Shown here piece after piece: positions 1-10,902 of a stretch of 64,000 nucleotides of DNA. Source of the stretch: Bacillus changyiensis. Its GTDB lineage: Bacteria > Bacillota > Bacilli > Bacillales > Bacillaceae. The notes beneath the pieces are model-generated. The model was not told the origin of the DNA. It saw nothing but the letters and a program-made list of their open reading frames with translations, and made no database searches. Where the stretch lies: contig NZ_JAQFWW010000001.1 in NCBI RefSeq assembly GCF_027706145.1, forward strand, positions 744,001-808,000, read 5' to 3'. Numbering within the stretch: position 1 is the first letter of the stretch; each line of letters opens with the position of its first letter. The position numbers and the translations under genes are program-made.

Positions 1-704
<704 letters not shown>

Positions 705-710
705 AAAATT

Positions 711-739
711 AATATACCATAAGCAGACTCGACAATCAA
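711..739 (-). promoter_or_regulatory. Sigma-A promoter for rpsB
   Basis: On the minus strand the -35 TTGATT (734-739) and -10 TATATT (711-716) are separated by 17 nt, with a TGG extended -10. The -35 overlaps the last codons of swrB, so S2 synthesis is uncoupled from flagellar transcription. Confidence 0.75.
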
Positions 740-1251
740 GAATCGTTTTTTAGCTTTCCGCGAAATTTCAAGAGAAGTTCGACCTCTGTTTTTCCGCTTT
801 TTAACTGTTTGGCAACCTCTTCAATGGAAAGACCTTGCTCATATAACAAGACAGCTTTTTCTTCAAACGAGATAGCCTCTTCTTCCTCTTCCTGATTCAG
901 TTCATCTTCTTCCTTTTCAACTTCATGAATCATCGATTCAATATAGAGTGGAAGATCAGCAGCGTCTTTTTCTTTTGATTCAGGTAGAGAAAGGGCGGGC
1001 TCTTCTTCAAACTTTTCCGGCTTTTGTTTGATTTCAGCTGTCCGGTCCTTTTGAAGCTCTTGAACAAGTTTATCATTCTCATCTTTTAGTTCCATCAAAA
1101 ACGCAGTTAACGTATTCTCCGTTTCTTCTAACATTTGTTTTTGATTTTTTTCCGCTTCTTTAAAAGCACCAAGCCTTGTGTAAAGAATGATGACAAAATA
1201 GATCAATGTACCATGAAGCATAAAGCTAATAAGCCATAATATTGTTGACAT
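736..1251 (-). CDS. swrB: Swarming motility protein SwrB
   Basis: A 171-residue protein with one N-terminal membrane segment (about residues 2-24, ILWLISFMLHGTLIYFVIIL) followed by a very acidic, Lys/Glu-rich cytoplasmic region with coiled-coil character and a small C-terminal helix-turn-helix-like stretch (EEVAKQLKSGKTEVELLLKF). In B. subtilis SwrB promotes completion of the flagellar basal body and activation of type III export. It is the last gene of the fla/che operon. A GTG three codons upstream (1260) is an alternative start; the ATG fits the conserved N-terminus better. It lies beyond a strong terminator after sigD, so its expression probably depends on readthrough. Confidence 0.85.
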   Translation of the reverse strand: MSTILWLISFMLHGTLIYFVIILYTRLGAFKEAEKNQKQMLEETENTLTAFLMELKDENDKLVQELQKDRTAEIKQKPEKFEEEPALSLPESKEKDAADLPLYIESMIHEVEKEEDELNQEEEEEAISFEEKAVLLYEQGLSIEEVAKQLKSGKTEVELLLKFRGKLKNDS

Positions 1252-1303
1252 ATTTTTCACTCGCTAACCATGAAATTTTAAAAGTGACCGTTTTTTTAGT
1301 TTT

Positions 1304-1333
1304 CCTAAAAAACGCTGCCGGCAAAGCCGGCAG
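1304..1333 (-). terminator. Intrinsic terminator directly after sigD
   Basis: An 8-bp GC-rich stem, CTGCCGGC / GCCGGCAG with a 3-nt loop (1315-1333), is followed on the minus strand by CG and a T6 run. The stem begins at the base after the sigD TAG. It separates sigD from swrB. Confidence 0.85.
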
Positions 1334-2098
1334 CTATTGTACCACTTTTTCAAGTAGATGCTTCAATTTATATAGTGCTTTTGAATGAATCTGTGAAATG
1401 CGTGATGTTGACAAATCAAGAACTTGTCCAATTTCAGTTAATGTTAATTCTTCTTTATAGAACAAACTAATGACAATTTGCTCTTTTTCGGAAAGTTCGT
1501 TTATTTTTTCCGAAAGTTGGCAAATTAACTCATCTTTTAACATTTTTTCTTCCGGTGTGATGGTTTTATCATCTCTGATCATCACCTGAACATTTTCTCC
1601 GTCCTCATGATCATGTAGCTTTTCATCAATTGAAAGAAGATTTGCGAAAAAACCTTCATTGATTGTTGTCACTACTTCCTGTTCGGTGATTCCCAGTTCA
1701 GCAGCAATTTCACTTGGTGATACATTTCTTAAATAACGCTGTTCAAGCTTTTCGATTGTAGCCTCAACTTTTTTAGTTCTTTCGCGAGACGTTCTTGGGA
1801 GCCAGTCTTCTTTTCGAAGTCCATCAATAATCGCTCCTCTAATTCTAAATGATGCATATGTGTCAAACTTTAAATCTCTTCCTGGATCAAACTTTTCAAG
1901 GGCATCATACAAACCCAGCATTCCCAGACTCACCAAGTCATCTTTATGAACAGATTTTGGCAAACCGACAGCTATCCGACCAACATGGTATGTGACTAGC
2001 GGCATATAGCGGCGAATTAAATCATCGCCAGCCTGAGGATCTTTCCATTCTTTCCAACGTGACCAAAGCATCTGATCTTCGTAGTTCAAGGATTGCAT
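1334..2098 (-). CDS. sigD: RNA polymerase sigma factor SigD (sigma-28 type)
   Basis: A 254-residue FliA/SigD-type sigma factor, the family's usual length. Region 2 is at about 25-95 (DLVSLGMLGLYDALEKFDP), region 3 at about 105-150, and region 4 at the C-terminus with the -35-binding helix-turn-helix (LTLTEIGQVLDLSTSRISQI). It directs late flagellar genes, motor, chemoreceptors and autolysins, and is held in check by FlgM until the hook is complete. The ATG at 2098 was chosen over an upstream in-frame ATG because AGGGGG sits just before it and MQSLNYEDQ is the conserved N-terminus. Its position near the operon end makes its level sensitive to transcript completion. Confidence 0.97.
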   Translation of the reverse strand: MQSLNYEDQMLWSRWKEWKDPQAGDDLIRRYMPLVTYHVGRIAVGLPKSVHKDDLVSLGMLGLYDALEKFDPGRDLKFDTYASFRIRGAIIDGLRKEDWLPRTSRERTKKVEATIEKLEQRYLRNVSPSEIAAELGITEQEVVTTINEGFFANLLSIDEKLHDHEDGENVQVMIRDDKTITPEEKMLKDELICQLSEKINELSEKEQIVISLFYKEELTLTEIGQVLDLSTSRISQIHSKALYKLKHLLEKVVQ

Positions 2099-2120
2099 TT
2101 TTTTCCCCCTAAATGACATA

Positions 2121-2627
2121 TTAAATCGTCGTTATACCTTGCTTAACTGTGCGGATCTCAAGTGTTGCTGACTGCGGATCAAACTCGATCGTCCTTCCGC
2201 TTGTTCCTCCTGTATCCTCACTTACAATCGGAATGTTCAAGAGAGAAAGGTGGTTTTTAATTGCTAAAACATTCCTTGGCCCGACTTTCATTAGATCATT
2301 CGTCATTTTAAATTTAAACATTTCGGCTCCACCGGCCATCTTCGCTTTCAATGCAGATCTACGACACCCGGCCTTCAGCAACATATCAACCGTTGCCTTG
2401 ACACCAGTGTCTGCATATTTTGCTAGGTTAATATCCACTGTTTTGGATAGGGTGGAATCTGGAAGCATGACATGGACAAGTCCTGCTGTCTTTGCTTCCA
2501 AATCATAAAGTACAAGTCCAACACATGAACCAAGACCTGATGTTCGGATTCGTTCGGGCGCACGTGCGATATTCATATCAGCAATACCCACTCTGATCAC
2601 AATATTCTCGTTCTCCATCATGTTCAT
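2121..2627 (-). CDS. cheD: Chemoreceptor glutamine deamidase CheD
   Basis: A 168-residue CheD. The catalytic Cys (GLGSCVGLVLYD, C35) and His (HVMLPDS, H52) are present. CheD deamidates receptor glutamines and binds CheC, stimulating its CheY-P phosphatase activity, part of the Bacillus adaptation system. The ATG overlaps the cheC stop (ATGA), implying translational coupling; an ATG two codons in is an alternative start. sigD follows after 22 nt. Confidence 0.96.
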   Translation of the reverse strand: MNMMENENIVIRVGIADMNIARAPERIRTSGLGSCVGLVLYDLEAKTAGLVHVMLPDSTLSKTVDINLAKYADTGVKATVDMLLKAGCRRSALKAKMAGGAEMFKFKMTNDLMKVGPRNVLAIKNHLSLLNIPIVSEDTGGTSGRTIEFDPQSATLEIRTVKQGITTI

Positions 2628-3253
2628 AATGCTGCACCTAATGCACTAAACAGCTTTTCAAATGAATCATAATCAGGTAACAGGAATAAATGGGCTTTTA
2701 CCTTCTTATTGTTTTCTTCATCAAAGATTGAGTTATCAATCACAATGACCTGATCTCCGATTTGACTAAGCTCAATCAATCCTTCACTAATGACAGCCCC
2801 GAACATATCAAGGGTCAGCTCAGGAACACTCGGATACATTTGTCTTTGGGTTAAATCAGCAAGAGCGGTCAAATAAGATCCCGCCATAATGTTCCCTAGT
2901 TCATGTAAAGCAGAAGCTCCAATATCTTCGGAGGTCATATTCTCAATCTCATATTCAGGGTTGCCGATCAGCTCCCTAATTAATTGTTCAGCCTCTGAAA
3001 AAGGCATAATAACGAACATTGACCCCGGAAAATCGCCTTCCATGCGTAAAAAGATACTGGCAACGGGAAGGTCTGCTCCCCCGAAAAGATTCATCAGTTC
3101 ATCAAACGATAGGAGCTTGACAAATGGCACTTCCATCTCAATTTTTCTGTTCAACAAAAGAGCCAAGGCTGAAGCGGAGTGACCCGCTCCTATATTGCCG
3201 ACTTCTTTTAAAATATCAAGATGCTCTTCTCTAATTCCTTTAAAAATGCTCAT
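2624..3253 (-). CDS. cheC: CheY-P phosphatase CheC
   Basis: A 209-residue CheC/CheX/FliY-family phosphatase with both active-site copies: EVGNIGAG (E17, N20) and ELGNIMAG (E118, N121). It dephosphorylates CheY-P in the cytoplasm and partners with CheD in receptor adaptation. Two adjacent ATGs exist; the second was chosen because AAGGAG is better spaced from it. It sits between cheW and cheD with short or overlapping junctions. Confidence 0.95.
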   Translation of the reverse strand: MSIFKGIREEHLDILKEVGNIGAGHSASALALLLNRKIEMEVPFVKLLSFDELMNLFGGADLPVASIFLRMEGDFPGSMFVIMPFSEAEQLIRELIGNPEYEIENMTSEDIGASALHELGNIMAGSYLTALADLTQRQMYPSVPELTLDMFGAVISEGLIELSQIGDQVIVIDNSIFDEENNKKVKAHLFLLPDYDSFEKLFSALGAAL

Positions 3254-3264
3254 CATCTTGCTCC

Positions 3265-3741
3265 TTATTTCTTGACATTCTCGGAAGTTCCGACAAGACT
3301 CGATTTTCTGTTTAAGACGGCTTCAGAGTCAATTAGATTGAGTAATCTGGAACCTTGTTTGACAATCCCTTTTATCCATTGTTTTCCGTCTCGTTTAGCT
3401 GTTTCAGGAGCAGACTCAATTTCTTCTTCATTGACAGAGATCACATCATTCGCCTCATCAACAACCCAGCCCACTTCAATGTCTTGATGATTAATGATGA
3501 TAATTCTCGTTTCATCGGTAATGTTGTCTCCTGGTGCTTCAATCCGCTTTCTTAAATCAATCACAGGTGTGACAACACCTCTTAAATTAATAACACCGCA
3601 AATATATGATTCTACTCCAGGAACCCTTGTCGGTTGTTGCCATTTTTCAATTGACATGACTTCTGAAACAGAGATGGCATATTCCTTATGATTTACTTTA
3701 AATACAATCATTTTTTCACCGGTGGTAGTCTGTGTGGTCAA
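3265..3741 (-). CDS. cheW: Chemotaxis coupling protein CheW
   Basis: A 158-residue single CheW (SH3-like) domain protein linking chemoreceptors to CheA. The conserved core VPGVESYICGVINLRGVVTP and the VDEANDV segment are seen. The start is a TTG (3741): the family-typical tail TGEKMIVFKVN follows it, and an AAAGGAG site lies upstream. The next in-frame ATG would cut into the first beta strand. cheA lies 23 nt upstream. Confidence 0.95.
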   Translation of the reverse strand: MTTQTTTGEKMIVFKVNHKEYAISVSEVMSIEKWQQPTRVPGVESYICGVINLRGVVTPVIDLRKRIEAPGDNITDETRIIIINHQDIEVGWVVDEANDVISVNEEEIESAPETAKRDGKQWIKGIVKQGSRLLNLIDSEAVLNRKSSLVGTSENVKK

Positions 3742-3764
3742 GAGGATCGCTCTCCTTTCACTTT

Positions 3765-5771
3765 CTATTTAATAAGGGCATTGCAATCGATGATTAAAGC
3801 GACTTGTCCGTCTCCTAAAATCGTTGCTCCAGAAATCGCAAAGACGTTTGTTAAATAATCACCCAATGATTTTAAGACGACTTCTTGCTGACCGATAAAG
3901 GAATCTACAACAAATGCAGTTAGCTTGTCTCCTTTTTTTACAATGATGACATGAAGCTGCTCTAGATCATCTGCAGAATCTTCAACTTTAAACTGCTCTT
4001 TCAGATAAACGACAGGTACGATATGGCCCCTGAAATCAATGACTTCGCGGTCATGAGTTTGAAGAATATCCTTCTTATCAATGACAGCTGTTTCAATAAT
4101 AGAAGAAATCGGAATCGCGAACGTCTCTTTTTCCAATTTGACAAGAAGAACAGAGATGATCGACAGTGTCAGCGGTAACTGAATTGAAAAGAGTGATCCT
4201 TCACCTTCACTCGATTTAATGCTGACCGATCCTCCCAATGATTCAAGTTTGTTTCTGACAACATCAAGACCGACACCGCGTCCGGAAATGTCCGAAATTT
4301 GATCGGCTGTGGAGAAACCTGGTGCAAAGATCAGCGCATCTATTTCTGAATCTTCGATTGTCTCTGCATCACGTTCAGAAATAACACCACGTTCAATTGC
4401 TTTTTCAAGCACCTTTTTGCGGTTAATACCCGCTCCGTCATCCTCTACCTCAATAAAGACGTGGTTTCCGCTATGATATGCTTTCAGACGAACTTGACCT
4501 GTTTCCGGCTTACCATTTTTCACCCTGACATCAGGCATTTCCACTCCGTGGTCGAGGCTGTTTCTTAAAAGATGGACAAGCGGATCACCGATTTCATCAA
4601 TGACTGTCCGGTCGAGTTCTGTTTCTGCACCGAAAATCGTAAGTTCAATTTTTTTATTCAGTTCTTTCGTTAACTGGCGGACCATTCGTGGAAAACGGTT
4701 GAATACTGTTTCCACAGGTACCATTCTCATGTTAAGGATGATTGATTGCAGATCACCGGAAATTCGCGTCATTCTTTCAACAGTTTCCGTTAATTCCCCA
4801 TGTTCAAGTTCTTTGGCAATTTGCTCTAGGCGACCTCTATCAATGACAAGTTCCTCAAATAAGTTCATTAAAGAATCGAGACGGTCAATGTTTACGCGGA
4901 TCGTTTTTGTTCCACCGTTTTGACCTGTTTTGGCTGGTTCATTTTTAGCTTTTGTCTCTTTAACAGCTTTCTCCGGTTTTTTATCCTCTTTTTTAGCAGG
5001 AGCTGTTTTTGTAGATTCCGGAGCAGTCTCGTGTTTCAGTTCGTTCACTTCAATTTTCTCAATTTCTGAAACACTGTTGATTTTATTGTAAATCTCTTCT
5101 TTTCCAAGCTTGCTCAAATAGCAAATCATAAACTCAGAGTCGAAGTCTTCAGCTTCAAGAACTTCTGTTTCAGGAATCGTTTGGACAACCTCACCGACTT
5201 CGTTTAGTTGTTCAAATACCATGTATACCCGAACACCTTTTAATAGACAATCTTCTTTAAGAGAAACGACGACCTCATAGCATTTAAAACCTTGTTCTTC
5301 TGCTTGTGTGATGACTGTTCTTTGATACTCGTCATAAGACCATTTCGTTTCAGGCGCTTTTTCAGCAGATGCTTCAGCAGCAGCTGTTTCTTTGTTTGCA
5401 CCTGTCACATCAAGTTTGGCGCAGACTTCGGAGACGTCTCTTTTTCCATCTCCTCCATCAATGATGGATTGAACAATCGCATCGAGATCATCGAGCGCTT
5501 CAAACATGATATCCATCCAGTCTGAAGTTATCGTCATTTCCTCATTTCGGATGGCATCTAACACATTCTCTAAGCTATGTGTTAAATGAGCCATATCCTC
5601 ATAGCCCATTGTTGCGCTCATTCCTTTTAAAGTGTGAGCTGCTCTGAAGATATCATGGACAAGCTGCAAATCTGATGGATTTTTTTCAAGTTCGAGTAGT
5701 TTTTCGTTACAAGTTTGTAAATGTTCCTTACTTTCTTCAATAAAGACGTCTAAATATTGATTCATATCCAT
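3765..5771 (-). CDS. cheA: Chemotaxis sensor histidine kinase CheA
   Basis: A 668-residue class II histidine kinase with the full CheA order: Hpt domain (phosphoacceptor H46 in AAHTLKG), a P2 domain binding CheY/CheB (about 140-245), a Lys/Glu/Pro-rich linker, the dimerisation helices (about 290-350), an HATPase_c domain with N and G boxes (LRNSLDHG, VEDDGAGIN, DISGRGVGLDVV) and a C-terminal CheW-like domain. In Bacillus, attractant-bound receptors raise CheA autophosphorylation, feeding CheY and CheB. It starts 5 nt after cheB. Confidence 0.98.
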   Translation of the reverse strand: MDMNQYLDVFIEESKEHLQTCNEKLLELEKNPSDLQLVHDIFRAAHTLKGMSATMGYEDMAHLTHSLENVLDAIRNEEMTITSDWMDIMFEALDDLDAIVQSIIDGGDGKRDVSEVCAKLDVTGANKETAAAEASAEKAPETKWSYDEYQRTVITQAEEQGFKCYEVVVSLKEDCLLKGVRVYMVFEQLNEVGEVVQTIPETEVLEAEDFDSEFMICYLSKLGKEEIYNKINSVSEIEKIEVNELKHETAPESTKTAPAKKEDKKPEKAVKETKAKNEPAKTGQNGGTKTIRVNIDRLDSLMNLFEELVIDRGRLEQIAKELEHGELTETVERMTRISGDLQSIILNMRMVPVETVFNRFPRMVRQLTKELNKKIELTIFGAETELDRTVIDEIGDPLVHLLRNSLDHGVEMPDVRVKNGKPETGQVRLKAYHSGNHVFIEVEDDGAGINRKKVLEKAIERGVISERDAETIEDSEIDALIFAPGFSTADQISDISGRGVGLDVVRNKLESLGGSVSIKSSEGEGSLFSIQLPLTLSIISVLLVKLEKETFAIPISSIIETAVIDKKDILQTHDREVIDFRGHIVPVVYLKEQFKVEDSADDLEQLHVIIVKKGDKLTAFVVDSFIGQQEVVLKSLGDYLTNVFAISGATILGDGQVALIIDCNALIK

Positions 5772-5776
5772 CTAAG

Positions 5777-6847
5777 TCACGCCCTCTCTTTTTTCATATA
5801 CGTCATAATAGATGCAGCAATTTCATCAACATGTTTGACCTCATCTGCCAATCCGGTGTTTAAAACTGCCTTAGGCATTCCGAATACGACGGAAGATTCT
5901 GCAGATTCAACGATGACTCTCCCACCACCGTTCTTGATCAGGCCTTTGACACCTTCAGTTCCGTCACTCCCCATCCCCGTCATGATCACGGCAACTTTTT
6001 CAAACCCTTTCACAGATGTAAGGGACTGAAATAAGTAATCAACGGAAGGTTTATGGAGACTGGTCGTGTCACGATCATCAAGCGTGATCACCAATTCTCC
6101 CTGCTCAGGTCTGATCGCCATGTTTTTTCCACCTGGTGCGATATACACCCAACCTTCCCTTGCTCTCTCACCGTTTTCAGCCTCCTTTACGGTTACTTCT
6201 GAGAGATGGTTCAACCTGTTTGCTAAAGAAGCCGTAAACCCTGGAGGCATATGCTGAACGACAAAAACAGGCGCCTTTAGATTTTTAGGAAGCTTGGGTA
6301 ACACTTTTTGCAAAGCTCTAGGTCCTCCGGTTGATGTCCCGATACAAATGAGTTGTTTAACAGTTCCAGCCGGAATAGTAGAACGATTGTTTTTGAAAGA
6401 CGATTGAAACTGAGATAAAGGCTTTGGTGCTGGATGAGTTTGCTCTTTGTTCTTTGATTGTCCAGCTGCCAATACCTTTTCAATCAACTCTTGTTTTACT
6501 TTATATAAATCGATTGACACTGATCCTGACGGTTTGGCGATAAAGTCGAATGCACCAAGTTCCAAGCATTCAATCGTAATATCTGCTCCTTTACGTGTCT
6601 GGCTAGAAACAATGATGACGGGAAGAGGATCGTCAGCCATTATTTTTTCTAGTGTTTCCTTACCATTCATGACAGGCATCTCAATATCCAATGTCACGAC
6701 ATCTGGACGAAGTTCTGTTATTTTTTGGAGTGCTTCCTCTCCATTTCTTGCCGTTCCTACTACAGCAATCTGGTGATTGGATGTTAAAAACTTGGTGATC
6801 ATTTTTCTCATAAAAGCAGAATCATCAACGACAAGAACACGTATCAT
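5777..6847 (-). CDS. cheB: Chemotaxis response regulator / protein-glutamate methylesterase CheB
   Basis: A 356-residue protein with an N-terminal receiver domain (phosphoacceptor D54 in [11 protein letters not shown]) and a C-terminal methylesterase domain bearing the Ser-His-Asp triad (S172 in GTSTGG, H199 in VVQHMPPG, D295 in GMGSDG). It removes methyl groups from receptors and can deamidate glutamines. The start ATG overlaps the flhG stop (ATGA). Confidence 0.97.
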   Translation of the reverse strand: MIRVLVVDDSAFMRKMITKFLTSNHQIAVVGTARNGEEALQKITELRPDVVTLDIEMPVMNGKETLEKIMADDPLPVIIVSSQTRKGADITIECLELGAFDFIAKPSGSVSIDLYKVKQELIEKVLAAGQSKNKEQTHPAPKPLSQFQSSFKNNRSTIPAGTVKQLICIGTSTGGPRALQKVLPKLPKNLKAPVFVVQHMPPGFTASLANRLNHLSEVTVKEAENGERAREGWVYIAPGGKNMAIRPEQGELVITLDDRDTTSLHKPSVDYLFQSLTSVKGFEKVAVIMTGMGSDGTEGVKGLIKNGGGRVIVESAESSVVFGMPKAVLNTGLADEVKHVDEIAASIMTYMKKERA

Positions 6848-7728
6848 GTTGGATTACCCCTTCTCAAGAATGAAGATAATTTTTCGATAAACGTAGGTTT
6901 ATCTTCTACTTTCTGTTTGTTTATTTTAAGTAGTGAATCTGCCAAAAGGTAGACCGACCTACTTAGTTTGGAACGAGGGTTCTTCAGCAAGAACGGTTGC
7001 TGTTCAACAACTGCTTTTGAAACTGAAGAATCTTCAGGGATTGGGCCGGCATATACCAGCTCTTGCTGTAAAAAGGAATTTACCGTATGAGAAAGACGAG
7101 AAAATGTAGATATACCGTCTTTTTGGTTTGTACAGCGGTTCACAATCACCTTCAGCTTGAGTTCCTGTCCGTTTAATGCTAAGTGCTTAATCGCACTGTA
7201 GGCATCCATAATGGATGTCGGTTCAGGAGTAGTAACAATCAGAATTTCATCAACAGAAAGAGCAAATGGTAGCTGATCTTTAGAAAGTCCTGCTCCCATA
7301 TCAAGGATCACAAAGTCATAATCTTTAAGAACAGCTGATAATTCTTCCAGAAAGAATCTCCATTTCTCCTTGCTCAGCTCGAACATCGTATTCAGTCCTG
7401 TTCCCCCAGAAATATATTGGATACCTTTTGGACCAGTTGATAAAACTCGATGAAAAGGCATTTTTTGATTCAGCACATCCATCATTGTATAAATCGACTG
7501 ATGCCCAATCAAAATATCAATATTACCCATTCCGACATCTAGATCTATTAAAAGGACTTTTTTCCCTTTTTCTATAAGCGCAAGTGCCATGTTTAGCGAC
7601 AAATTCGATTTTCCGACGCCACCTTTTCCACTCATGACTGCAATTGTTTTTGCTTTTTTATGAGAAAGTGGGAGCGTTTGGGAAAATCGTTGTTCCATTC
7701 GTTTTCGTAAAGTTGCCGCTTGATCCAT
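6844..7728 (-). CDS. flhG: MinD-like ATPase FlhG (YlxH)
   Basis: A 294-residue ParA/MinD-family ATPase with the deviant Walker A motif SGKGGVGKS (33-41), a [11 protein letters not shown] motif and a Walker B-like VILDMGAG. The N-terminal [13 protein letters not shown] matches the FlhG activator region that stimulates the FlhF GTPase. FlhG with FlhF controls number and placement of basal bodies and promotes C-ring (FliM/FliY) assembly. ATG at 7728 has GGGGTG upstream; a GTG at 7737 overlapping the flhF stop is possible. Confidence 0.95.
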   Translation of the reverse strand: MDQAATLRKRMEQRFSQTLPLSHKKAKTIAVMSGKGGVGKSNLSLNMALALIEKGKKVLLIDLDVGMGNIDILIGHQSIYTMMDVLNQKMPFHRVLSTGPKGIQYISGGTGLNTMFELSKEKWRFFLEELSAVLKDYDFVILDMGAGLSKDQLPFALSVDEILIVTTPEPTSIMDAYSAIKHLALNGQELKLKVIVNRCTNQKDGISTFSRLSHTVNSFLQQELVYAGPIPEDSSVSKAVVEQQPFLLKNPRSKLSRSVYLLADSLLKINKQKVEDKPTFIEKLSSFLRRGNPT

Positions 7729-7730
7729 GA

Positions 7731-8837
7731 TCAACACCCCGTCAGCAGTTTAACAAATGACTCATTTGATAAACTGCGAATATCTTCCGGAACATTTTGG
7801 CCGTTTGTAATATAACCAAGGCCAATTTTTGATTCAGCTAAAAGATTCATCATACTTCCCATTGAATCGGTTTCATCCAGCTTTGTAAAAATAAGCTGAT
7901 CGATCGAAATGCTTGAAAACTGTTTGAGAAGCTCTTTCATGTCTTCGTATTTGCTCGTTGCCGACATAACAAGAAACGCTTGGATATTCCGATCAAATGG
8001 AATGATTCCTTTCAGTTCCTCAACATACTGACCATCTTTAAAATTGCGGCCAGCTGTATCAATAAAGACATGATCAAAGTCAGCGAACTTCTCCTGTGCC
8101 GCTTTAAATTCCTCTTTTGAATAACACACTTCCAGAGGAGCATTGAGAAGCTCAGCATATGTTTTTAACTGTTCAACCGCGGCAATTCGATACGTATCTG
8201 TCGTGATAAAAGCAATTCTTTTTTGCTTTTCTAGTACAGAAGTTGCGGCTAGTTTGGCTAGTGTTGTCGTTTTGCCAACCCCAGTTGATCCGAATAGTAC
8301 AACATATTGAGAGTGGATTGTTAAGTTCTCTTCCGAATTTTTCGGAAGGAGTTCTCCTAAAGCTTCTGTTAAAAGAGAGAGTGCCTTTTTTTCAGTCCAT
8401 TTCTCTCCGCTTAAAGGGGTATTCACCAGTCGACTTAATACTTTTGTGCGAATCGCTGTGGAAACCCCATGTTTTTCTAAAAGCCGATCAGCTTTTTTTA
8501 ACGGTTTTGGCAACACATCAACAGCATGTTCTTGATGCTGATTTGCTAACATTTCTTTCAGTTCTTTTACCTGATGAGCTAAATCAAGTTGCTCCGGTTT
8601 TTCAGGTGAAAGTGTTTGTTGAAAAATAGTAGGCATCTGCTGTTTTGGTTTTTTCATCTCGGGAAAATCTTGATCAAGAACAGCGATGACTTCTACACCT
8701 TGTTTCTTGACAAATCCAAGAAACTTACGTGTTTGAATCTTTTTAGAGTTTAAAATGACGGCGTCATTTCCAAGCTCCTGCCTGATTTGCATTGTGGCTT
8801 CTTGCATAGAACCAGCTACAAATTTTTTAATTTTCAT
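7731..8837 (-). CDS. flhF: SRP-type GTPase FlhF
   Basis: A 368-residue FlhF with a basic N-terminal region, a helical N domain, and a G domain with P-loop GSTGVGKT (183-190), [22 protein letters not shown] and TKLDET. It is paralogous to Ffh and FtsY, both also encoded in this window. It dimerises on GTP at the membrane and positions flagella; FlhG activates its GTP hydrolysis. Its start overlaps the end of flhA by ATGA. Confidence 0.97.
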   Translation of the reverse strand: MKIKKFVAGSMQEATMQIRQELGNDAVILNSKKIQTRKFLGFVKKQGVEVIAVLDQDFPEMKKPKQQMPTIFQQTLSPEKPEQLDLAHQVKELKEMLANQHQEHAVDVLPKPLKKADRLLEKHGVSTAIRTKVLSRLVNTPLSGEKWTEKKALSLLTEALGELLPKNSEENLTIHSQYVVLFGSTGVGKTTTLAKLAATSVLEKQKRIAFITTDTYRIAAVEQLKTYAELLNAPLEVCYSKEEFKAAQEKFADFDHVFIDTAGRNFKDGQYVEELKGIIPFDRNIQAFLVMSATSKYEDMKELLKQFSSISIDQLIFTKLDETDSMGSMMNLLAESKIGLGYITNGQNVPEDIRSLSNESFVKLLTGC

Positions 8838-10870
8838 TGAATATCCACCACTCCGATACTTTGAACTTCCACATTAGCCTCCAGTTCGTTATATGACAGT
8901 ACTGGAAGATCTGGAAAATAGCGTTCCAAAAGCTGTTTAATATACATTCTGACGGGCGGCGAGCAGAGGAGAATCGGCATTTCTTGTCTTAATGAGAGCT
9001 GCTCAATTTCTCTAGCTACAGACTGAATGATATTTTCAGATATTGCTGGTTCAAGAGATAAATAATTGCCGTGTTCGGTTTGTTGAATCCCTTCAGCAAT
9101 CGACTTTTCAACACGTCCTGAGCAGGTTACCACTTTCAGTGTTTCATTTTCTTTTGAATATTGACTTGTAATCTGCTTAGCAAGTGCCTGCCTCGTATAT
9201 TCTGTTAGCATATCTGAATCTGTCGTCAGTTTTCCGTAGTCTGCTAAAGTTTCAAAGATGGTCACCAAATTCCGGATTGATACTTTTTCTTTGAGAAGTT
9301 TCGCAAGTACTTTTTGAATATCACCAACAGACAACGGATTTGGTGTGACTTCCTCGACCAAAACCGGATACGATTCTTTTAAATGGTCGATCAGTTGTTT
9401 TGTTTCCTGTCTACCGATTAATTCGTGAGCGTGTCTTTTCACTTGTTCTGTAATATGCGTCGAAACAACAGAAGCTGGGTCAACGACTGTATATCCTAGC
9501 ATTTCTGCTTGATCTTTTTGCGGTTCAGCAATCCATTTTGCCGGAAGGCCAAATGATGGCTCGATCGTATCAATTCCTTCAATCTGATCGTCTTCACCAG
9601 TCGGAGCCATCGCTAAAAAGTGATCAAGAAGAAGCTCCCCTTTTGCAGCTTCATTACCTTTAATTTTTAGCTTATACTCATTCGGTTGCAGTGCGATGTT
9701 ATCTCTAATTCTGACCACTGGGATAACAAGACCCAACTCAATCGCAAGCTGGCGTCTGATCATCACAATTCTGTCTAATAGATCTCCACCTTGGTTAGCA
9801 TCAGCCAGCGGAATCAATCCATAGCCGAATTCAAATTCGATCGGATCGATATCAAGCAGATGGACAACACTTTCCGGACTTTTTAACTCATCGACTTCCG
9901 CTTCTTCCTCAAGAATCTCTTCGATTTGATCTTTTTCTTCCCCAGCTTTAGAAAGTGTATAAGCTCCTATCGCCAGAAGGGCAGCTACCGGACCGGTCAA
10001 AAGAATCCCGATCGGTGTAAAGATTCCGAGTAAAAAAATTGTTCCAGCTGTGACATACAAGAGCTTTGGATAAGCAAATAGCTGGCCGGTAATATCTTGA
10101 CTTAGGTTACCGTCTGATGCAGCCCTTGTTACAACAATCCCTGTTGCGGTCGAGATTAAGAGAGCAGGTAACTGTGAAACAATACCGTCACCTACAGACA
10201 TTAATGTGAAGTGTGCAGCCGCTTCCTGAATACTCATCTGCTTTTGCAGCATACCGATCACCATTCCAAACAGAACGTTAATGAGAACGATGATAATACC
10301 AGCGATTGCATCCCCTTTGACAAATTTACTCGCTCCGTCCATCGCTCCATAGAAATCTGCTTCACGAGCCACTTTTTCACGACGAACTTTCGCATCTTGT
10401 TCAGTGATCATTCCGGCGTTTAAATCTGCATCGATACTCATCTGTTTACCGGGCATAGCGTCAAGCGTAAATCTTGCTGCAACTTCTGAAACCCGTTCCG
10501 CCCCTTTTGTAATGACGACAAATTGGATAATGACCAGGATGATAAAAACAACAAGACCGACCAGCACATTACCGCCGACAACGAAAGATCCAAAAGTTTC
10601 AACGACTTTTCCCGCATCACCGTTTGACAGAATGGAACGTGTTGTTGATACATTCAGCCCTAAACGGAACAGCGTCAGCAACAGCAATAAAGAAGGAAAT
10701 ATCGAAAACTGCAGCGGTTCTTTCATATTCATTGTGGTGAGAAGCACGATCAACGCAAGAGAAATATTAACGATGATAAAGACGCTCAACAACCATGTAG
10801 GAAAAGGGATAATGAGCATTGCCACAATCAGGATAACCCCGGATAAAATTGATAAGTCTCTTGCTGACAT
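8834..10870 (-). CDS. flhA: Flagellar type III export gate protein FlhA
   Basis: A 678-residue FHIPEP-family protein. The N-terminal third holds about eight membrane segments, the cytoplasmic loop carries the signature MSIDADLNAGMITEQDAKVR, and the C-terminal half (from about 330) is the cytosolic nonameric ring that docks export substrates and chaperones. Length is normal. It is flanked by flhB (32-nt gap) and flhF (4-nt overlap), the usual order for the export gate. Confidence 0.98.
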   Translation of the reverse strand: MSARDLSILSGVILIVAMLIIPFPTWLLSVFIIVNISLALIVLLTTMNMKEPLQFSIFPSLLLLLTLFRLGLNVSTTRSILSNGDAGKVVETFGSFVVGGNVLVGLVVFIILVIIQFVVITKGAERVSEVAARFTLDAMPGKQMSIDADLNAGMITEQDAKVRREKVAREADFYGAMDGASKFVKGDAIAGIIIVLINVLFGMVIGMLQKQMSIQEAAAHFTLMSVGDGIVSQLPALLISTATGIVVTRAASDGNLSQDITGQLFAYPKLLYVTAGTIFLLGIFTPIGILLTGPVAALLAIGAYTLSKAGEEKDQIEEILEEEAEVDELKSPESVVHLLDIDPIEFEFGYGLIPLADANQGGDLLDRIVMIRRQLAIELGLVIPVVRIRDNIALQPNEYKLKIKGNEAAKGELLLDHFLAMAPTGEDDQIEGIDTIEPSFGLPAKWIAEPQKDQAEMLGYTVVDPASVVSTHITEQVKRHAHELIGRQETKQLIDHLKESYPVLVEEVTPNPLSVGDIQKVLAKLLKEKVSIRNLVTIFETLADYGKLTTDSDMLTEYTRQALAKQITSQYSKENETLKVVTCSGRVEKSIAEGIQQTEHGNYLSLEPAISENIIQSVAREIEQLSLRQEMPILLCSPPVRMYIKQLLERYFPDLPVLSYNELEANVEVQSIGVVDIQ

Positions 10871-10902
10871 GCTGTTTCTCTCCTTTTAAAACGAAAAATT
10901 CA

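Noticed and set aside
10404..10889. 161-codon plus-strand ORF opposite flhA
   Set aside because: Antisense shadow of the flhA membrane region; the coding strand is unambiguous.
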